Shown here in pieces: positions 1 through 7,659 of a stretch of 64,000 nt of DNA. Numbering within the stretch: the stretch's first letter is position 1; every line of letters starts with the position of its first letter. Location of the stretch: contig JAZRVO010000016.1 of NCBI GenBank assembly GCA_045599185.1, forward strand, positions 1 to 64,000. Reading direction: 5' to 3'. The DNA is from UBA1240 sp045599185. GTDB lineage: Bacteria; Spirochaetota; Spirochaetia; Treponematales; Treponemataceae. A model generated the notes under the pieces. It worked only from the letters and a program-made list of their open reading frames with translations. It was not told where the DNA came from and did no database searches. A program made the position numbers and the translations under genes.

Positions 1-332
1 TTCAGGAGGAATGTAATCACCTTCAATTCCAAAAACTCTGAATTCTTCTCTTTTAACACTTTCAGGAACATCATAGATCAGACCTTCGTTATAAATACTA
101 ATTCCGCCTTTACCATAACCATAAGACTTAAAATGTTCTTCAAGAAATTCATCCATCGTCAGATAATCCCTTTCCACAACCTGAACAATCTGCTCTTCCT
201 GAATGGCCTGCCCAATGTCCGGTTTATTCGGTTCATTCGGGTTTTGGTTTTCCGCAATTTGTTTTTTTGAACATCCTGAAAGCACTGCACAAATGGCAAA
301 AAAGATAAAAACAACATTTTTCATTTTCATAA
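1..332 (-). CDS. putative lipoprotein, 3' end outside window
   Basis: The frame opens at an ATG at 332 on the minus strand, behind an AGGA ribosome site, and stays open to the left edge, so only the first 110 or so residues are visible. The N-terminus is a lipoprotein signal: basic MKMKN, a hydrophobic run, then LSGC with the modified cysteine at residue 20. A polar Asn/Pro/Glu/Lys-rich linker follows, and then an acidic region with no family I recognise. It should be anchored to a membrane by its lipid. The promoter must lie in 333-575, downstream (minus sense) of the terminator of the neighbouring symporter gene. Confidence 0.75.
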
Positions 333-474
333 CTGTCCTAAAAAAATTGAATCAAGGCACGCTGCCGCTTAAAGCCTTGCCTTCTCCATATTTAGAGTTT
401 ATAAAAATATTATTTTTATTTCTACGGTTGAAAGCTTACGCCGCAATGGTGTGCAGTCAGCCGCAACTTTAACA

Positions 475-540
475 CGTAAGCCACAAAATGCAGAATTGTG
501 GCGAAATAAAAGATAAAGCCTTTATTTTGCAATTCTTACG
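475..540. other. nested inverted repeats, possible structured RNA
   Basis: An outer arm CGTAAG (475-480) pairs with CTTACG (535-540). Inside are two more perfect stems: CCACAA/TTGTGG (481-501) and AAATAAA/TTTATTT (504-527). The layout would fold as a three-way junction in RNA or a cruciform in DNA. It lies in the intergenic space upstream of the lipoprotein gene. No known RNA family is recognised. Confidence 0.35.
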
Positions 541-575
541 GTGCGCTATGAACAATAAACAATAAGCAGCAAACA

Positions 576-637
576 AAAAGCCCCTGCCAGTAAAACGTCC
601 TGTAAACGAAAACGCTTCAACTGGCAGGGGCTTTTTT
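576..637 (-). terminator. bidirectional intrinsic terminator
   Basis: An A-rich arm leading into GCCCCTGCCAG at 580-590 pairs with CTGGCAGGGGC at 621-631 across a loop of about 30 bases, and T runs leave the stem in both directions. It sits just past the stop codon of the minus-strand symporter gene. Confidence 0.85.
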
Positions 638-668
638 GCGCCTTTACGCAATTAACTCATGCAGATAC

Positions 669-1889
669 TTATTCTTTAACCAAATCTTTCAAATCTTTGT
701 TTGTCATTGCACAAACGCAGGAATCGCTGTAAATGTTTACGGCAGTTTCAATCATGTCAATTACGGCATAGATTGGAAGGATGATTCCCATTACGCCGAT
801 TGGCATTCCCTTTCCAGCCATAAGCGAAAGTGTAAGGAAGAAACAGCCCATCGGAACACCGGCATTCCCAACTGCGCTGATTACGGAAATCAGAATCCAC
901 GAAATTACCGTAACAAGGTTCAAGTCAACGCCGCCGTTTTTCATTACAAAAAGCGAAGTTACCAAAATAAAGGCTGCACAGCCGTTCATGTTGATTGTTG
1001 TACACATTGGAAGGATAAAGCGTGAAAACTTTTTGTCGCATTTAACGCGGTTTTCAACGCAGTCCATTGTTACAGGAAGCGTTGCAGCAGAAGATTTTGT
1101 AAACAATGCCGTAAGAATTGCCGGAATCATGTTCTTGAAATGTTTTGCAGGGTTAATTCCGCGAATCAAAAGGAAAACTGAAAGAACGATAAAGAACTGA
1201 ATCAGGTTTCCGCTTACAACAACTGCGGTATATTTACCAATTGATTCCATTGCAATATGTGCGCTCATTTCGTTAATAAGCTGTGCAGTAAACGCAATGA
1301 TACCGATTGGAAGAATTGCAATAATCCAGCCGATTACTGTAAAAACCATTTCCTGAAAACCGTTGACAAAATTAAGGATTGTCGTCTTTTTTTCAGATTC
1401 CTTCATTTTTGAAATTGCAATACCAAACACGGCAGAAACAATCAAGATAGAAAGTACGTTGCCAGAAACAAACGGATAAAGGATATTGTCTGGAATTGCA
1501 CTGATAAAGTAATCAAGGAATGAAGAAGAGTTCATGCTTGCCAGTTTGTCAGCAGCAACGCCTTCGTAAACAGAAGCTGAAAGAACTTCCGGATTGATGG
1601 CAAAAAACAAAACTGCGGCAATTGCAGAAGCTGCAAGAGTTGTAAGAAGCGTATACATCAAAGTTCTTCTGAAGATTCTGCCAGTTTCCTTATTGCCGCC
1701 AAGAGAAGCAAGCGTGGTAAGAATGGAAACGGCAATTGCAGGAACAGCCGTAAACTTGAAAAGTCTTGTGAAAACTGTTGCTACAAAGTTACAGACACTG
1801 TCTATTGCTGCAACGTGCAGTGAACCCAAAATGGCACCAACAACAAGTGCGCCAACCCAAAATAATAATTGTTTAACCTGTTTAGTCAT
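669..1889 (-). CDS. dicarboxylate/amino acid:cation symporter (SstT-like)
   Basis: A 406-residue membrane protein of the DAACS (glutamate/serine-threonine:Na+ symporter) family, which brings amino acids or C4-dicarboxylates in with sodium or protons. The re-entrant loop motif SSAATLP is at 266-272 and the cation/substrate motif NMNG at 300-303, with about eight hydrophobic segments around them. I chose the ATG at 1889 because GGAG lies 7 bases upstream; the longer open frame to 1982 has a low-complexity, non-family N-terminus. NMNGC replaces the usual NMDGT, which argues against an aspartate/glutamate carrier and fits the smaller-substrate SstT type; the exact substrate is uncertain. It is transcribed alone, ending at the hairpin at 576-637. 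Confidence 0.85.
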   Translation of the reverse strand: MTKQVKQLLFWVGALVVGAILGSLHVAAIDSVCNFVATVFTRLFKFTAVPAIAVSILTTLASLGGNKETGRIFRRTLMYTLLTTLAASAIAAVLFFAINPEVLSASVYEGVAADKLASMNSSSFLDYFISAIPDNILYPFVSGNVLSILIVSAVFGIAISKMKESEKKTTILNFVNGFQEMVFTVIGWIIAILPIGIIAFTAQLINEMSAHIAMESIGKYTAVVVSGNLIQFFIVLSVFLLIRGINPAKHFKNMIPAILTALFTKSSAATLPVTMDCVENRVKCDKKFSRFILPMCTTINMNGCAAFILVTSLFVMKNGGVDLNLVTVISWILISVISAVGNAGVPMGCFFLTLSLMAGKGMPIGVMGIILPIYAVIDMIETAVNIYSDSCVCAMTNKDLKDLVKE

Positions 1890-2022
1890 ATTTAACTCCG
1901 TATTTTCAATATATAGGAAAAAAGTTAAGTAAACAATGAACAAACAGCCTGAATGCCGATTTTTTGAAAAAAAATTGAACAAGCAATCTTTAGGCAGGCT
2001 ATTTATTAAACGGCGGCTTTAA

Positions 2023-2050
2023 TTTATATTCTGTAATTGCATTATATAAT
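2023..2050 (+). promoter_or_regulatory. candidate sigma-70 promoter for the GNAT gene
   Basis: A perfect TATAAT at 2045-2050 lies 16 bases after TTTATA (4 of 6 matches to the -35 consensus) at 2023-2028. The start codon of the next plus-strand gene is 67 bases downstream. Confidence 0.5.
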
Positions 2051-2116
2051 AGAAGGAAACGTGATGTTTTTGCCGGTTTGAAGGTTTATTCAAGCTAATT
2101 TTAGGAGCGTGACTTT

Positions 2117-2674
2117 ATGCTTTATTTGAAAGCTGCCAATTTTGACGACATAGAAAAGGAATGGGCGTTCGTCCGCGACGTTCCTGCTGATGAAAACGGA
2201 TTTGAAAACAACAACGAAGGAATTGGGCGCAGTGATTTTGACGGGGCACTGCAATTGCTGATTGACAATTCCAAAGGGCTTAATCTGCCAGAAGGCTATG
2301 TTCCCCAGACTACTTATTTTTTGTGGAGCGACAGCATTCTGGATTTTGCCGGCGCAAAAACGCCCTGCCCTTTATCCGCCAGCGATTTTCCGCTGATTAT
2401 CGGTCAGTTTAATTTGCGTCACCATCTTTGCGAAAGCCTTGTAAACGGCAGCGGTCACGTTGGTCAGTTTATAAAGAAAGAATTCCGCGGCATGGGGTTT
2501 TGTTCAAAAGGCCTTAAGCTGCTTATAGAAGAAGCACGCAAAATAATACCGGAAGACGAATTATACATGCACTGCTATTCTTCAAATGCGGCAAGCCTTA
2601 ATGTAATGCTGAAAAATGGCGGCGTGATTCACCACCAGAACGAAAACGGGTTTTTTGTAAGAATAAAGCTGTAG
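2117..2674 (+). CDS. GNAT family N-acetyltransferase
   Basis: 185 residues, ATG with GGAG 9 bases upstream. The C-terminal half carries the acetyl-CoA binding pattern of GNAT enzymes: a beta strand with GQF/NLR, then VGQFIKKEFRGMGF, whose R/K-G-x-G-F core equals the Q/RxxGxG/A loop, and a final aromatic strand. The N-terminal 90 residues resemble the larger COG3981-type predicted acetyltransferases. The substrate is unknown. It is separated from the next gene by 86 bases and could be co-transcribed with the cupin gene. Confidence 0.8.
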   Translation: MLYLKAANFDDIEKEWAFVRDVPADENGFENNNEGIGRSDFDGALQLLIDNSKGLNLPEGYVPQTTYFLWSDSILDFAGAKTPCPLSASDFPLIIGQFNLRHHLCESLVNGSGHVGQFIKKEFRGMGFCSKGLKLLIEEARKIIPEDELYMHCYSSNAASLNVMLKNGGVIHHQNENGFFVRIKL

Positions 2675-2760
2675 ACCTAATACCGGTTTTTGGAACAGGT
2701 TTCAGGCCGGTTATAAAAGCGCAAACTGAACTTTACACTCGCCATTTCATATGAGGATTT

Positions 2761-3123
2761 ATGGAGTTTATTAAAAAATCAGAAATCAGGGTTCTGTCCA
2801 ATCCGGGCGTTGATTCGGCACAGCTGCTGAACCCTGAAAACAGCAGTTCTGAACGCGTAACGATTACCAGAGTTGCCGTACAGCCGGGAGCAGAACAGCC
2901 GCGCCACAAGCACGATACTTCTGAACAGATTTGGATTGCAGTTAAAGGCAAAGGCACGCTGCTGCTGGGTAACGGCGAAAAAGATTTTGCCGAAGGCGAT
3001 GTTGTAAGATTTGCAGACGGCGACATTCACGGCCTTAAAAACGAAAGCGCAGAAGTTTTTGAATACATTTCTGTTACTTCGCCGCCAATTAACTTTGGAT
3101 ATGTCTACAAGGATAAAAGATAG
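2761..3123 (+). CDS. small cupin-domain protein
   Basis: A 120-residue single-domain cupin. Motif 1 is seen as PGAEQPRHKHDTSEQIW (metal-binding H-x-H and E) and motif 2 as DGDIHGLKN (third His). Cupins of this size bind a metal and act as small isomerases, dioxygenases or ligand-binding modules; nothing here fixes the reaction. The ATG follows GAGG with a 4-base gap. No partner gene is evident apart from the upstream acetyltransferase. Confidence 0.8.
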   Translation: MEFIKKSEIRVLSNPGVDSAQLLNPENSSSERVTITRVAVQPGAEQPRHKHDTSEQIWIAVKGKGTLLLGNGEKDFAEGDVVRFADGDIHGLKNESAEVFEYISVTSPPINFGYVYKDKR

Positions 3124-3194
3124 CGTGAAAGGAATGGAAAAATCTTGACAAAGCTTTTGTACTGTAATTTCTTAAGAAGTCCTTTAGGAATCTG

Positions 3195-3263
3195 ATGATT
3201 TTCGTAAAAGAAGTTTATGATGCATTCCCAGAAGACCCTTTTTGGGATGACTATGATGAATAA
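3195..3263 (+). CDS. possible 22-residue ORF
   Basis: A short frame, ATG at 3195 to TAA at 3261-3263, with a weak TAGGAA site upstream. The product is acidic and aromatic (it ends DPFWDDYDE). It could be a real micro-ORF or the tail of a lost gene. Only its position directly before a terminator hairpin supports it. Confidence 0.25.
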   Translation: MIFVKEVYDAFPEDPFWDDYDE

Positions 3264-3265
3264 GC

Positions 3266-3299
3266 AAGCCCCGGCACTTTCCAAAAATCCGGGGCTTTG
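3266..3299. terminator. GC-rich hairpin between convergent genes
   Basis: AAGCCCCGG (3266-3274) pairs with CCGGGGCTT (3289-3297). It lies between the plus-strand micro-ORF and the stop codon of the minus-strand RHH gene. T runs on both sides are short, so termination may be partial. Confidence 0.6.
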
Positions 3300-3301
3300 T
3301 G

Positions 3302-3493
3302 TTAGTTGCTGTAATTATCCAAAATAAATCTGCTTACCGATTTACCGGCTTCCTTTGCAGCTCTTTTTAATGCTTCAATCTCTTCCGGCGTTCCGCTGAT
3401 TGTAGTAGAAACAAAAAGCTTCTGTCTTCCAGTTGCTTTACGTCCTGCACCCTCACGCGCTCCGCCGTGTCCGTTAGTTTTGGGTTCATTCAT
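3302..3493 (-). CDS. small ribbon-helix-helix-like DNA-binding protein (copy 1)
   Basis: 63 residues. The N-terminus has the basic, glycine-rich GGAREGAGRK motif seen in front of many small phage or plasmid DNA-binding proteins. A beta strand (KLFVSTTI) and two helices follow, as expected of a ribbon-helix-helix or MobC-like fold, with the family-like end SVSRFILDN. The start follows GGAG. It is the last gene of a three-gene unit of tiny proteins. A sequence relative lies at 3925-4125. The likely role is operator or origin binding, possibly as an antitoxin; this is inference. Confidence 0.6.
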   Translation of the reverse strand: MNEPKTNGHGGAREGAGRKATGRQKLFVSTTISGTPEEIEALKRAAKEAGKSVSRFILDNYSN

Positions 3494-3497
3494 AAAA

Positions 3498-3596
3498 CTA
3501 AGCTCCTATAGTCATTTCCTTAATAACAAAAATAACAACGGCAATTACAATGCCGCGCAAAACATTCTTAATAATAAGCCTTGTATTATTTGACAT
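3498..3596 (-). CDS. 32-residue membrane peptide
   Basis: ATG at 3596 behind an AGGGGAG ribosome site, TAG at 3498-3500. The peptide has a basic N-terminus, one hydrophobic helix (residues about 15-26, rich in Val/Ile) and a short tail. Its last codons contain the ribosome site (GGAG) of the RHH gene 4 bases downstream, so the two are probably translationally coupled. It is well below the usual size cut-off for gene calling. No family recognised; small hydrophobic toxins look like this, but no function is shown. Confidence 0.5.
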   Translation of the reverse strand: MSNNTRLIIKNVLRGIVIAVVIFVIKEMTIGA

Positions 3597-3668
3597 ATTC
3601 GCTCCCCTGAAGTATTATCATGAATAAGCAAGGCGGGTCATGCGTCAACATAAACCCACCTGCTCCCG

Positions 3669-3794
3669 CTAGTGGAAAATCAAAAGCAGCAGTGCTTCAG
3701 CAATTACTGCACTGATAACCGCTATCAGGATTTCGTACAAAGCCTGCAAAAGTACGGTCTTTACTTTGCGGGCTCTTTTTTTACGATTACCCAT
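3669..3794 (-). CDS. 41-residue membrane peptide with basic N-terminus
   Basis: I chose the ATG at 3794 because GGAG lies 7 bases upstream; the longer frame to 3866 begins inside the terminator region. The product starts MGNRKKRARKVK, strongly positive, followed by a single long hydrophobic segment (residues about 16-40). It would sit in the inner membrane with the basic end inside. It is the first of three tiny minus-strand genes. The architecture resembles type I toxin peptides, without proof. Confidence 0.45.
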   Translation of the reverse strand: MGNRKKRARKVKTVLLQALYEILIAVISAVIAEALLLLIFH

Positions 3795-3867
3795 GATAAT
3801 ACTCCTTAAAAAAGGAATGGACAAGAAGTAACCGCCGTAAAAATCGGCTGAAAGAAAAAAGAACAAA

Positions 3868-3901
3868 CAAAAAGCCCCGGTATTTTGCCGGGGATTTTTA
3901 G
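3868..3901. terminator. intrinsic terminator
   Basis: CCCCGG (3875-3880), a TATTTT loop and CCGGGG just after it form a compact stem flanked by A and T runs, functional in both directions. It ends the minus-strand gene at 3925-4125 and separates it from the peptide genes. Confidence 0.75.
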
Positions 3902-3924
3902 TTTCAGAAGGACATTTTATTTTT

Positions 3925-4125
3925 TCAGTGCAAAGACTGCCAGGCTTTTACGCATTCCATGACAAAACGGCTTGCAGGCATATTGTTTTCCTTTGACAGC
4001 TGCTTAATCAAATCAATTTCTTCCTGCTGCAAAGAAAACTGAATCTGCTTTCTTCCGCTTTCAGAAAGCTTTTTGCGGCCGCTGCCTTCACGTGCTCCGC
4101 CGTGGGTTGTTTTTTCTAATTCCAT
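3925..4125 (-). CDS. small ribbon-helix-helix-like DNA-binding protein (copy 2)
   Basis: 66 residues, with the same layout as the protein at 3302-3493: GGAREGSGRK near the N-terminus, a beta strand (KQIQFSLQ) and two helices ending in ASRFVMECVKAW. An AGGGTG site precedes the ATG. It is monocistronic, with a terminator 25 bases past the stop. The two copies are clearly related but diverged, so this is an old duplication or two arrivals of one family. Confidence 0.6.
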   Translation of the reverse strand: MELEKTTHGGAREGSGRKKLSESGRKQIQFSLQQEEIDLIKQLSKENNMPASRFVMECVKAWQSLH

Positions 4126-4263
4126 GCGAACACCCTACCTCAAAATGAATTTTTCTATAATTTCCACTACAAATTTGAAAATTTCAAAAAGCAAAATTGC
4201 AAGCAAAAATTTTTTCTAATCTTGTCAATTAAAACCCCGTTATAAATTATTTCAGCATGAACA

Positions 4264-4305
4264 AAACTAGAAAAGCACGCCAGAAGCCGTGCTTTTCTAG
4301 TTTTT
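4264..4305. terminator. very strong hairpin with T run, orphan terminator
   Basis: AAACTAGAAAAGCACG and its exact complement CGTGCTTTTCTAGTTT flank an 8-base loop, with A and T runs outside, making a textbook bidirectional terminator. It has no obvious gene to terminate: the minus-strand gene to its left starts at 4125, and the plus-strand gene to its right starts at 4531. The surrounding space (4126-4530) holds no other feature I can support, so it may end a short RNA. Confidence 0.6.
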
Positions 4306-4530
4306 CAGCATTGGTCAGTGGCTTTTTCTTTTTTACCACGCAACATTCACTGTGCTTACGCTACCCTAAATACACAAATTTTTCAATTTTGCCCAAAATA
4401 AAGGAACGTGCAGCATTTTGCCTAAAACAAAACCGTTCTCCTAATTTGTTTCTGAATAAAAATTTATCCTTGCAATTCGTGTTTTTTTGGCATAACATGC
4501 TATAAAGCGATTTACATTTAGGAGCAATGT

Positions 4531-5712
4531 ATGGAGTACAGAAAAGACCGGTACGGAAACGATTTATCAATTTTGGGCTATGGCTGCATGCGTTTCAGCA
4601 GGAAAGGCAACGTAATTGACGTAGACAAGGCAGAAAAAGAAATTCTTAGGGCAATTGAACTTGGCATAAATTATTTTGACACCGCATACGTTTATCCCGG
4701 AAGCGAAGATACACTGGGAAAAATCATTCAGCGCAATCCCCAAATTAGGGAAAAAATGTACATTGCAACAAAGCTTCCCCAGTACATCATCCGCAGCCTT
4801 GATCAGGTTAACAAGATTTTTGAAGAAGAACTGAAGCGCCTTAACACAGACCACATTGACTATTACCTTATGCATATGTTTACTGACGTTGCAGGCTGGG
4901 AAAACATAAAAAAGCTTGGAATTGAAAACTGGATTAACGAGAAAAAAACCAGCGGCCAGATTAAGCAGGTTGGTTTTTCTTTCCACGGCAATACCGACAT
5001 GTTCCTTCAGGTTTTAAATGCCTACGACTGGGATTTCTGTCAGATTCAGTACAATTATCTGGACGAACACACCCAGGCCGGAAAAAAAGGCCTTCTTGCA
5101 GCTGCCCAAAAAGGCATTCCGGTAATTATTATGGAACCTTTGAGGGGCGGAAAACTTGTAAACATGCTTCCGCAAAAAGCGCTGGCTGCCATCGAAGCAA
5201 ACCCTGTAAAACGCAGTCCTGCCGAATGGGCTTTCCGCTGGCTTTGGAATCAGAAAGAAGTTAGCGTGGTGCTTTCGGGCATGAACAGCCTTGAAATGCT
5301 GGAAGAAAACGTTAAAGTTGCAAGCGACGTTAAAATTGATTCGTTTACGGAAGACGACTTTAAGATGATTGAAAAAATTAAGGCGGCCATAAACGAAAAC
5401 ACAATTGTAGGCTGTACGGCGTGCAATTACTGCATGCCTTGCCCCAAAAAAGTTGATATTCCAAGTGCCTTTTATTATTTGAACCAAAGTGCGCTTATTG
5501 GCAAATGGAAGGCAATTTTTGAATACAGCCAGGTTGTGGGGCTTAGAAAAGAATCCAGCCTGCCAAACCAGTGCATTGGCTGCGGAAAATGCGAAAGCCA
5601 CTGTCCGCAGAAAATACAGATTAGGCAAATGCTGAAAAAAGCTGACAAAACTTTGACCCCTGCACCGGTAAAGGCAGTGCTTAAAGTGGCAAAAAAATTT
5701 GTATTCAAATAA
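4531..5712 (+). CDS. aldo/keto reductase with C-terminal 4Fe-4S ferredoxin domain
   Basis: 393 residues. Residues 1-290 form the TIM-barrel NAD(P)H-dependent aldo/keto reductase domain (GCMRFS near the N-terminus, DTAYVYPGSE with catalytic Asp/Tyr, HMF in place of the usual histidine strand). The tail carries two cysteine groups, C295-x2-C298-x2-C301-x2-C304 and C348-x2-C351-x2-C354-x3-C358, for two [4Fe-4S] clusters. This is the COG1453 type common in anaerobes; the clusters suggest that electrons can pass to or from ferredoxin. The substrate is unknown. GGAG sits 6 bases before the ATG. It is followed by its own terminator. Confidence 0.9.
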   Translation: MEYRKDRYGNDLSILGYGCMRFSRKGNVIDVDKAEKEILRAIELGINYFDTAYVYPGSEDTLGKIIQRNPQIREKMYIATKLPQYIIRSLDQVNKIFEEELKRLNTDHIDYYLMHMFTDVAGWENIKKLGIENWINEKKTSGQIKQVGFSFHGNTDMFLQVLNAYDWDFCQIQYNYLDEHTQAGKKGLLAAAQKGIPVIIMEPLRGGKLVNMLPQKALAAIEANPVKRSPAEWAFRWLWNQKEVSVVLSGMNSLEMLEENVKVASDVKIDSFTEDDFKMIEKIKAAINENTIVGCTACNYCMPCPKKVDIPSAFYYLNQSALIGKWKAIFEYSQVVGLRKESSLPNQCIGCGKCESHCPQKIQIRQMLKKADKTLTPAPVKAVLKVAKKFVFK

Positions 5713-5747
5713 TTTATGTTTTGAATAAAAACGTTCCAGTAAAACGC

Positions 5748-5780
5748 GCCGCCGGTTTTTTAAGCTGGCGGCTTTTTATT
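5748..5780 (+). terminator. intrinsic terminator of the aldo/keto reductase gene
   Basis: GCCGCCGG (5748-5755) pairs with CTGGCGGC (5765-5772, one G-T pair) and is followed by a T run. Confidence 0.8.
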
Positions 5781-5850
5781 TCTTCAATTTTTTTTATTTT
5801 CAAATTGAAAAATAAAAGATTTTAAGGTTTAGTAAAAAACTGGTAATTCC

Positions 5851-5865
5851 TTATATTAAATATAC
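5851..5865 (+). promoter_or_regulatory. PerR/Fur-like box upstream of rubrerythrin
   Basis: TTATATTAAATATAC matches 11 or 12 of the 14 fixed bases of the PerR consensus TTATAATnATTATAA and is a near-perfect inverted repeat. It lies 75 bases before the start of a peroxide-defence gene, where a PerR operator would be expected. Assignment is by pattern only, in an A/T-rich region. Confidence 0.4.
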
Positions 5866-5940
5866 TTTGCTGCAAAAGTTCTGCTATAACAAAAGTAAAA
5901 TTGGTTCAATTTACAACACCCCAATTTTAGTGAGGAAACT

Positions 5941-6501
5941 ATGAACAAATACAGCGGAACAAAAACGGAAAAGAATCTTATTGAAGCGTTTGCAGGAGAA
6001 TCTAAGGCAAGGAACAAGTACATTTATTTTTCGGCAATTGCAAAAAATGAAGGCAAAAATAAAATTGCAAAGATTTTTGCAAAAACGGCGGACAACGAAG
6101 AAACCCACGCAAAAATGTGGCTTACCGAACTTGAAGGCTTAAACGACACCACAGCAAACCTTGCAAATGCCGCCGACGGCGAATATTACGAATGGACATG
6201 TATGTATGCAAAGTTTGCAAAAGAAGCAGAAGAAGAAGGTTTTGCAGAACTGGCGGCAAAATTCCGCGCAGTAGCCGCAATTGAAAAACGCCACGAAGAA
6301 CGCTACCGTTTGCTTTTGGAAGACGAAGAATATTGCGCCCAGCTGAAAGACAGCAGCGTAAAGATTTGGGAATGCCTGAAATGCGGACACATCATTATTG
6401 GTGAAAAAGCGCCGGAATATTGCCCAACCTGCAACGAATACAACCAGTATTTTGAAGTGCGTGAAGAAACCTATGACCTGATGCTATGCCTTGGCCGCTG
6501 A
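5941..6501 (+). CDS. rbr: rubrerythrin
   Basis: 186 residues. The N-terminal four-helix ferritin-like domain has the diiron ligands in EAFAGESKA, EETHAKMW and AAIEKRHEE; the C-terminal rubredoxin-like domain binds one iron through C145/C148 and C161/C164. Rubrerythrins reduce hydrogen peroxide to water in anaerobes, fed by NADH via rubredoxin-type carriers. It acts in the cytoplasm. The start has GAGG 6 bases upstream. It faces the superoxide reductase gene across a shared terminator, so the two oxygen-defence genes are neighbours but convergent. Confidence 0.95.
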   Translation: MNKYSGTKTEKNLIEAFAGESKARNKYIYFSAIAKNEGKNKIAKIFAKTADNEETHAKMWLTELEGLNDTTANLANAADGEYYEWTCMYAKFAKEAEEEGFAELAAKFRAVAAIEKRHEERYRLLLEDEEYCAQLKDSSVKIWECLKCGHIIIGEKAPEYCPTCNEYNQYFEVREETYDLMLCLGR

Positions 6502-6633
6502 ACCCGGCTTAATGCGGCTTGCTGTGCATTGTGCCGCAACGCCGCGTCATACTGAAAAATCATGCGCCGTGCCGTGAAGACACATCTGCGTGCCACACGC
6601 ATCACTGAAAAAAATGCGCCACCGTGCCACGCA

Positions 6634-6672
6634 AGCGAAAGCCCCTTGTGAAAACAAGGGGCTTTCGCTTTT
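6634..6672. terminator. bidirectional terminator between rubrerythrin and superoxide reductase
   Basis: AGCGAAAGCCCCTTGT (6634-6649), a GAAA tetraloop and the exact complement (6654-6669) followed by T residues. The 130 bases before it contain two imperfect copies of an ACTGAAAAA...TGCGCC...GTGCC motif but no gene. Confidence 0.9.
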
Positions 6673-6754
6673 CCGCCGCTTCCGGAAATCAGAAAGTTTT
6701 CAGCAATACGTGCAAGAATGCATGCAAAAAAACAAGCACAATTGCACGCAATTT

Positions 6755-7138
6755 TTACTTTTTCGCATTTTTCCACAAGCCGTGAATGTTGCAATACGCG
6801 TAAACGGCCTTAAAATCTTCGTCATCCGTAAGATGGAATTTTGCACACGGTTTTTCGCCTGGTTGCAGAAACTTTTGAGAAAAACCTTTTGTTGTCTGTA
6901 CGACCACCCATTCAATAAAATGTTCAGCGGCCATGGGGTGTTCAACTTCGCCAATGGTTACGGTAACAAGCTTGCCTTTTGCAGTAAATTGCGGCACGTG
7001 CTTTTCATAAGTACCGTCGGATGTTCCGGATACAAGTTCAACCATGTTGTCACCACAGCAAACAGTAGGCACCGCCGAATCTTTAAGAATTGCAATGATT
7101 TTTCCGCAGTGAATGCATCTGTAAAACTTCATTTCCAT
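6755..7138 (-). CDS. dfx: desulfoferrodoxin-type superoxide reductase
   Basis: 127 residues, the usual length for a two-centre superoxide reductase. The N-terminal desulforedoxin domain shows C8, C11, C27 and C28 (centre I). The C-terminal neelaredoxin domain has the histidine set in YEKHVPQF and HPMAAEHFIEW and the Cys/His pair in YCNIHGLW (centre II, which reduces superoxide to hydrogen peroxide). The peroxide made would be the substrate of the neighbouring rubrerythrin. The ATG at 7138 follows AAGGAGG. Upstream is a long A/T-rich leader. Confidence 0.95.
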   Translation of the reverse strand: MEMKFYRCIHCGKIIAILKDSAVPTVCCGDNMVELVSGTSDGTYEKHVPQFTAKGKLVTVTIGEVEHPMAAEHFIEWVVVQTTKGFSQKFLQPGEKPCAKFHLTDDEDFKAVYAYCNIHGLWKNAKK

Positions 7139-7659
7139 AGTTTCCTCCTTATAAAAACTAAAACATGAAATTATTCATTTTTGCAAAAATTGCAAATTTT
7201 CCACTTTAATAAACGTAAATGTCGAATTTGAAAAAAACTAAAAGCGGCCGCAGACAAGCACAGACACGAAAAAAAATACGCCGTGCATAGCACAAGTCTT
7301 TTTTTCGGGGCTGGGATTGTTGAAAGGCTGCTTTTATTTTTTTTCACTTTTATTCAGTTTTTATAAAATTTTTACGCAGCGCAAATGCCAAAATTAACTT
7401 TCAAAAACAATTATCAGATAAAACCGCAAAACGGACATCATCAATTTTTAGTAAAAACTATGACAATTTGAAAAATGCCATAATAATTCACCCAGATTAC
7501 AGCAAAAACCGCCGTGCCATTAAAGCCTTTCAATTTTAAATTTTCAGCCTGCCTGCGCTTATTTTTTTCAACCAATTTGCGGCATAGCCCGTTCAACGGC
7601 TTTTATTTGCCCGGTTATTAGGTTATAGTTTTTATTAGCACCCCAAAAGGAGTTTACCC
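7139..7659. other. gene-free intergenic region (521 bases)
   Basis: Divergent space between the superoxide reductase and MFS genes, so it should hold two promoters, but none stands out. Near 7228-7345 distant arms (TAAAAGC...GCTTTTA and CGAAAAAAA/TTTTTTTCG) could pair around a GC-richer centre and end in a T run, which may mark a small RNA. I see no supportable reading frame. Confidence 0.4.
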
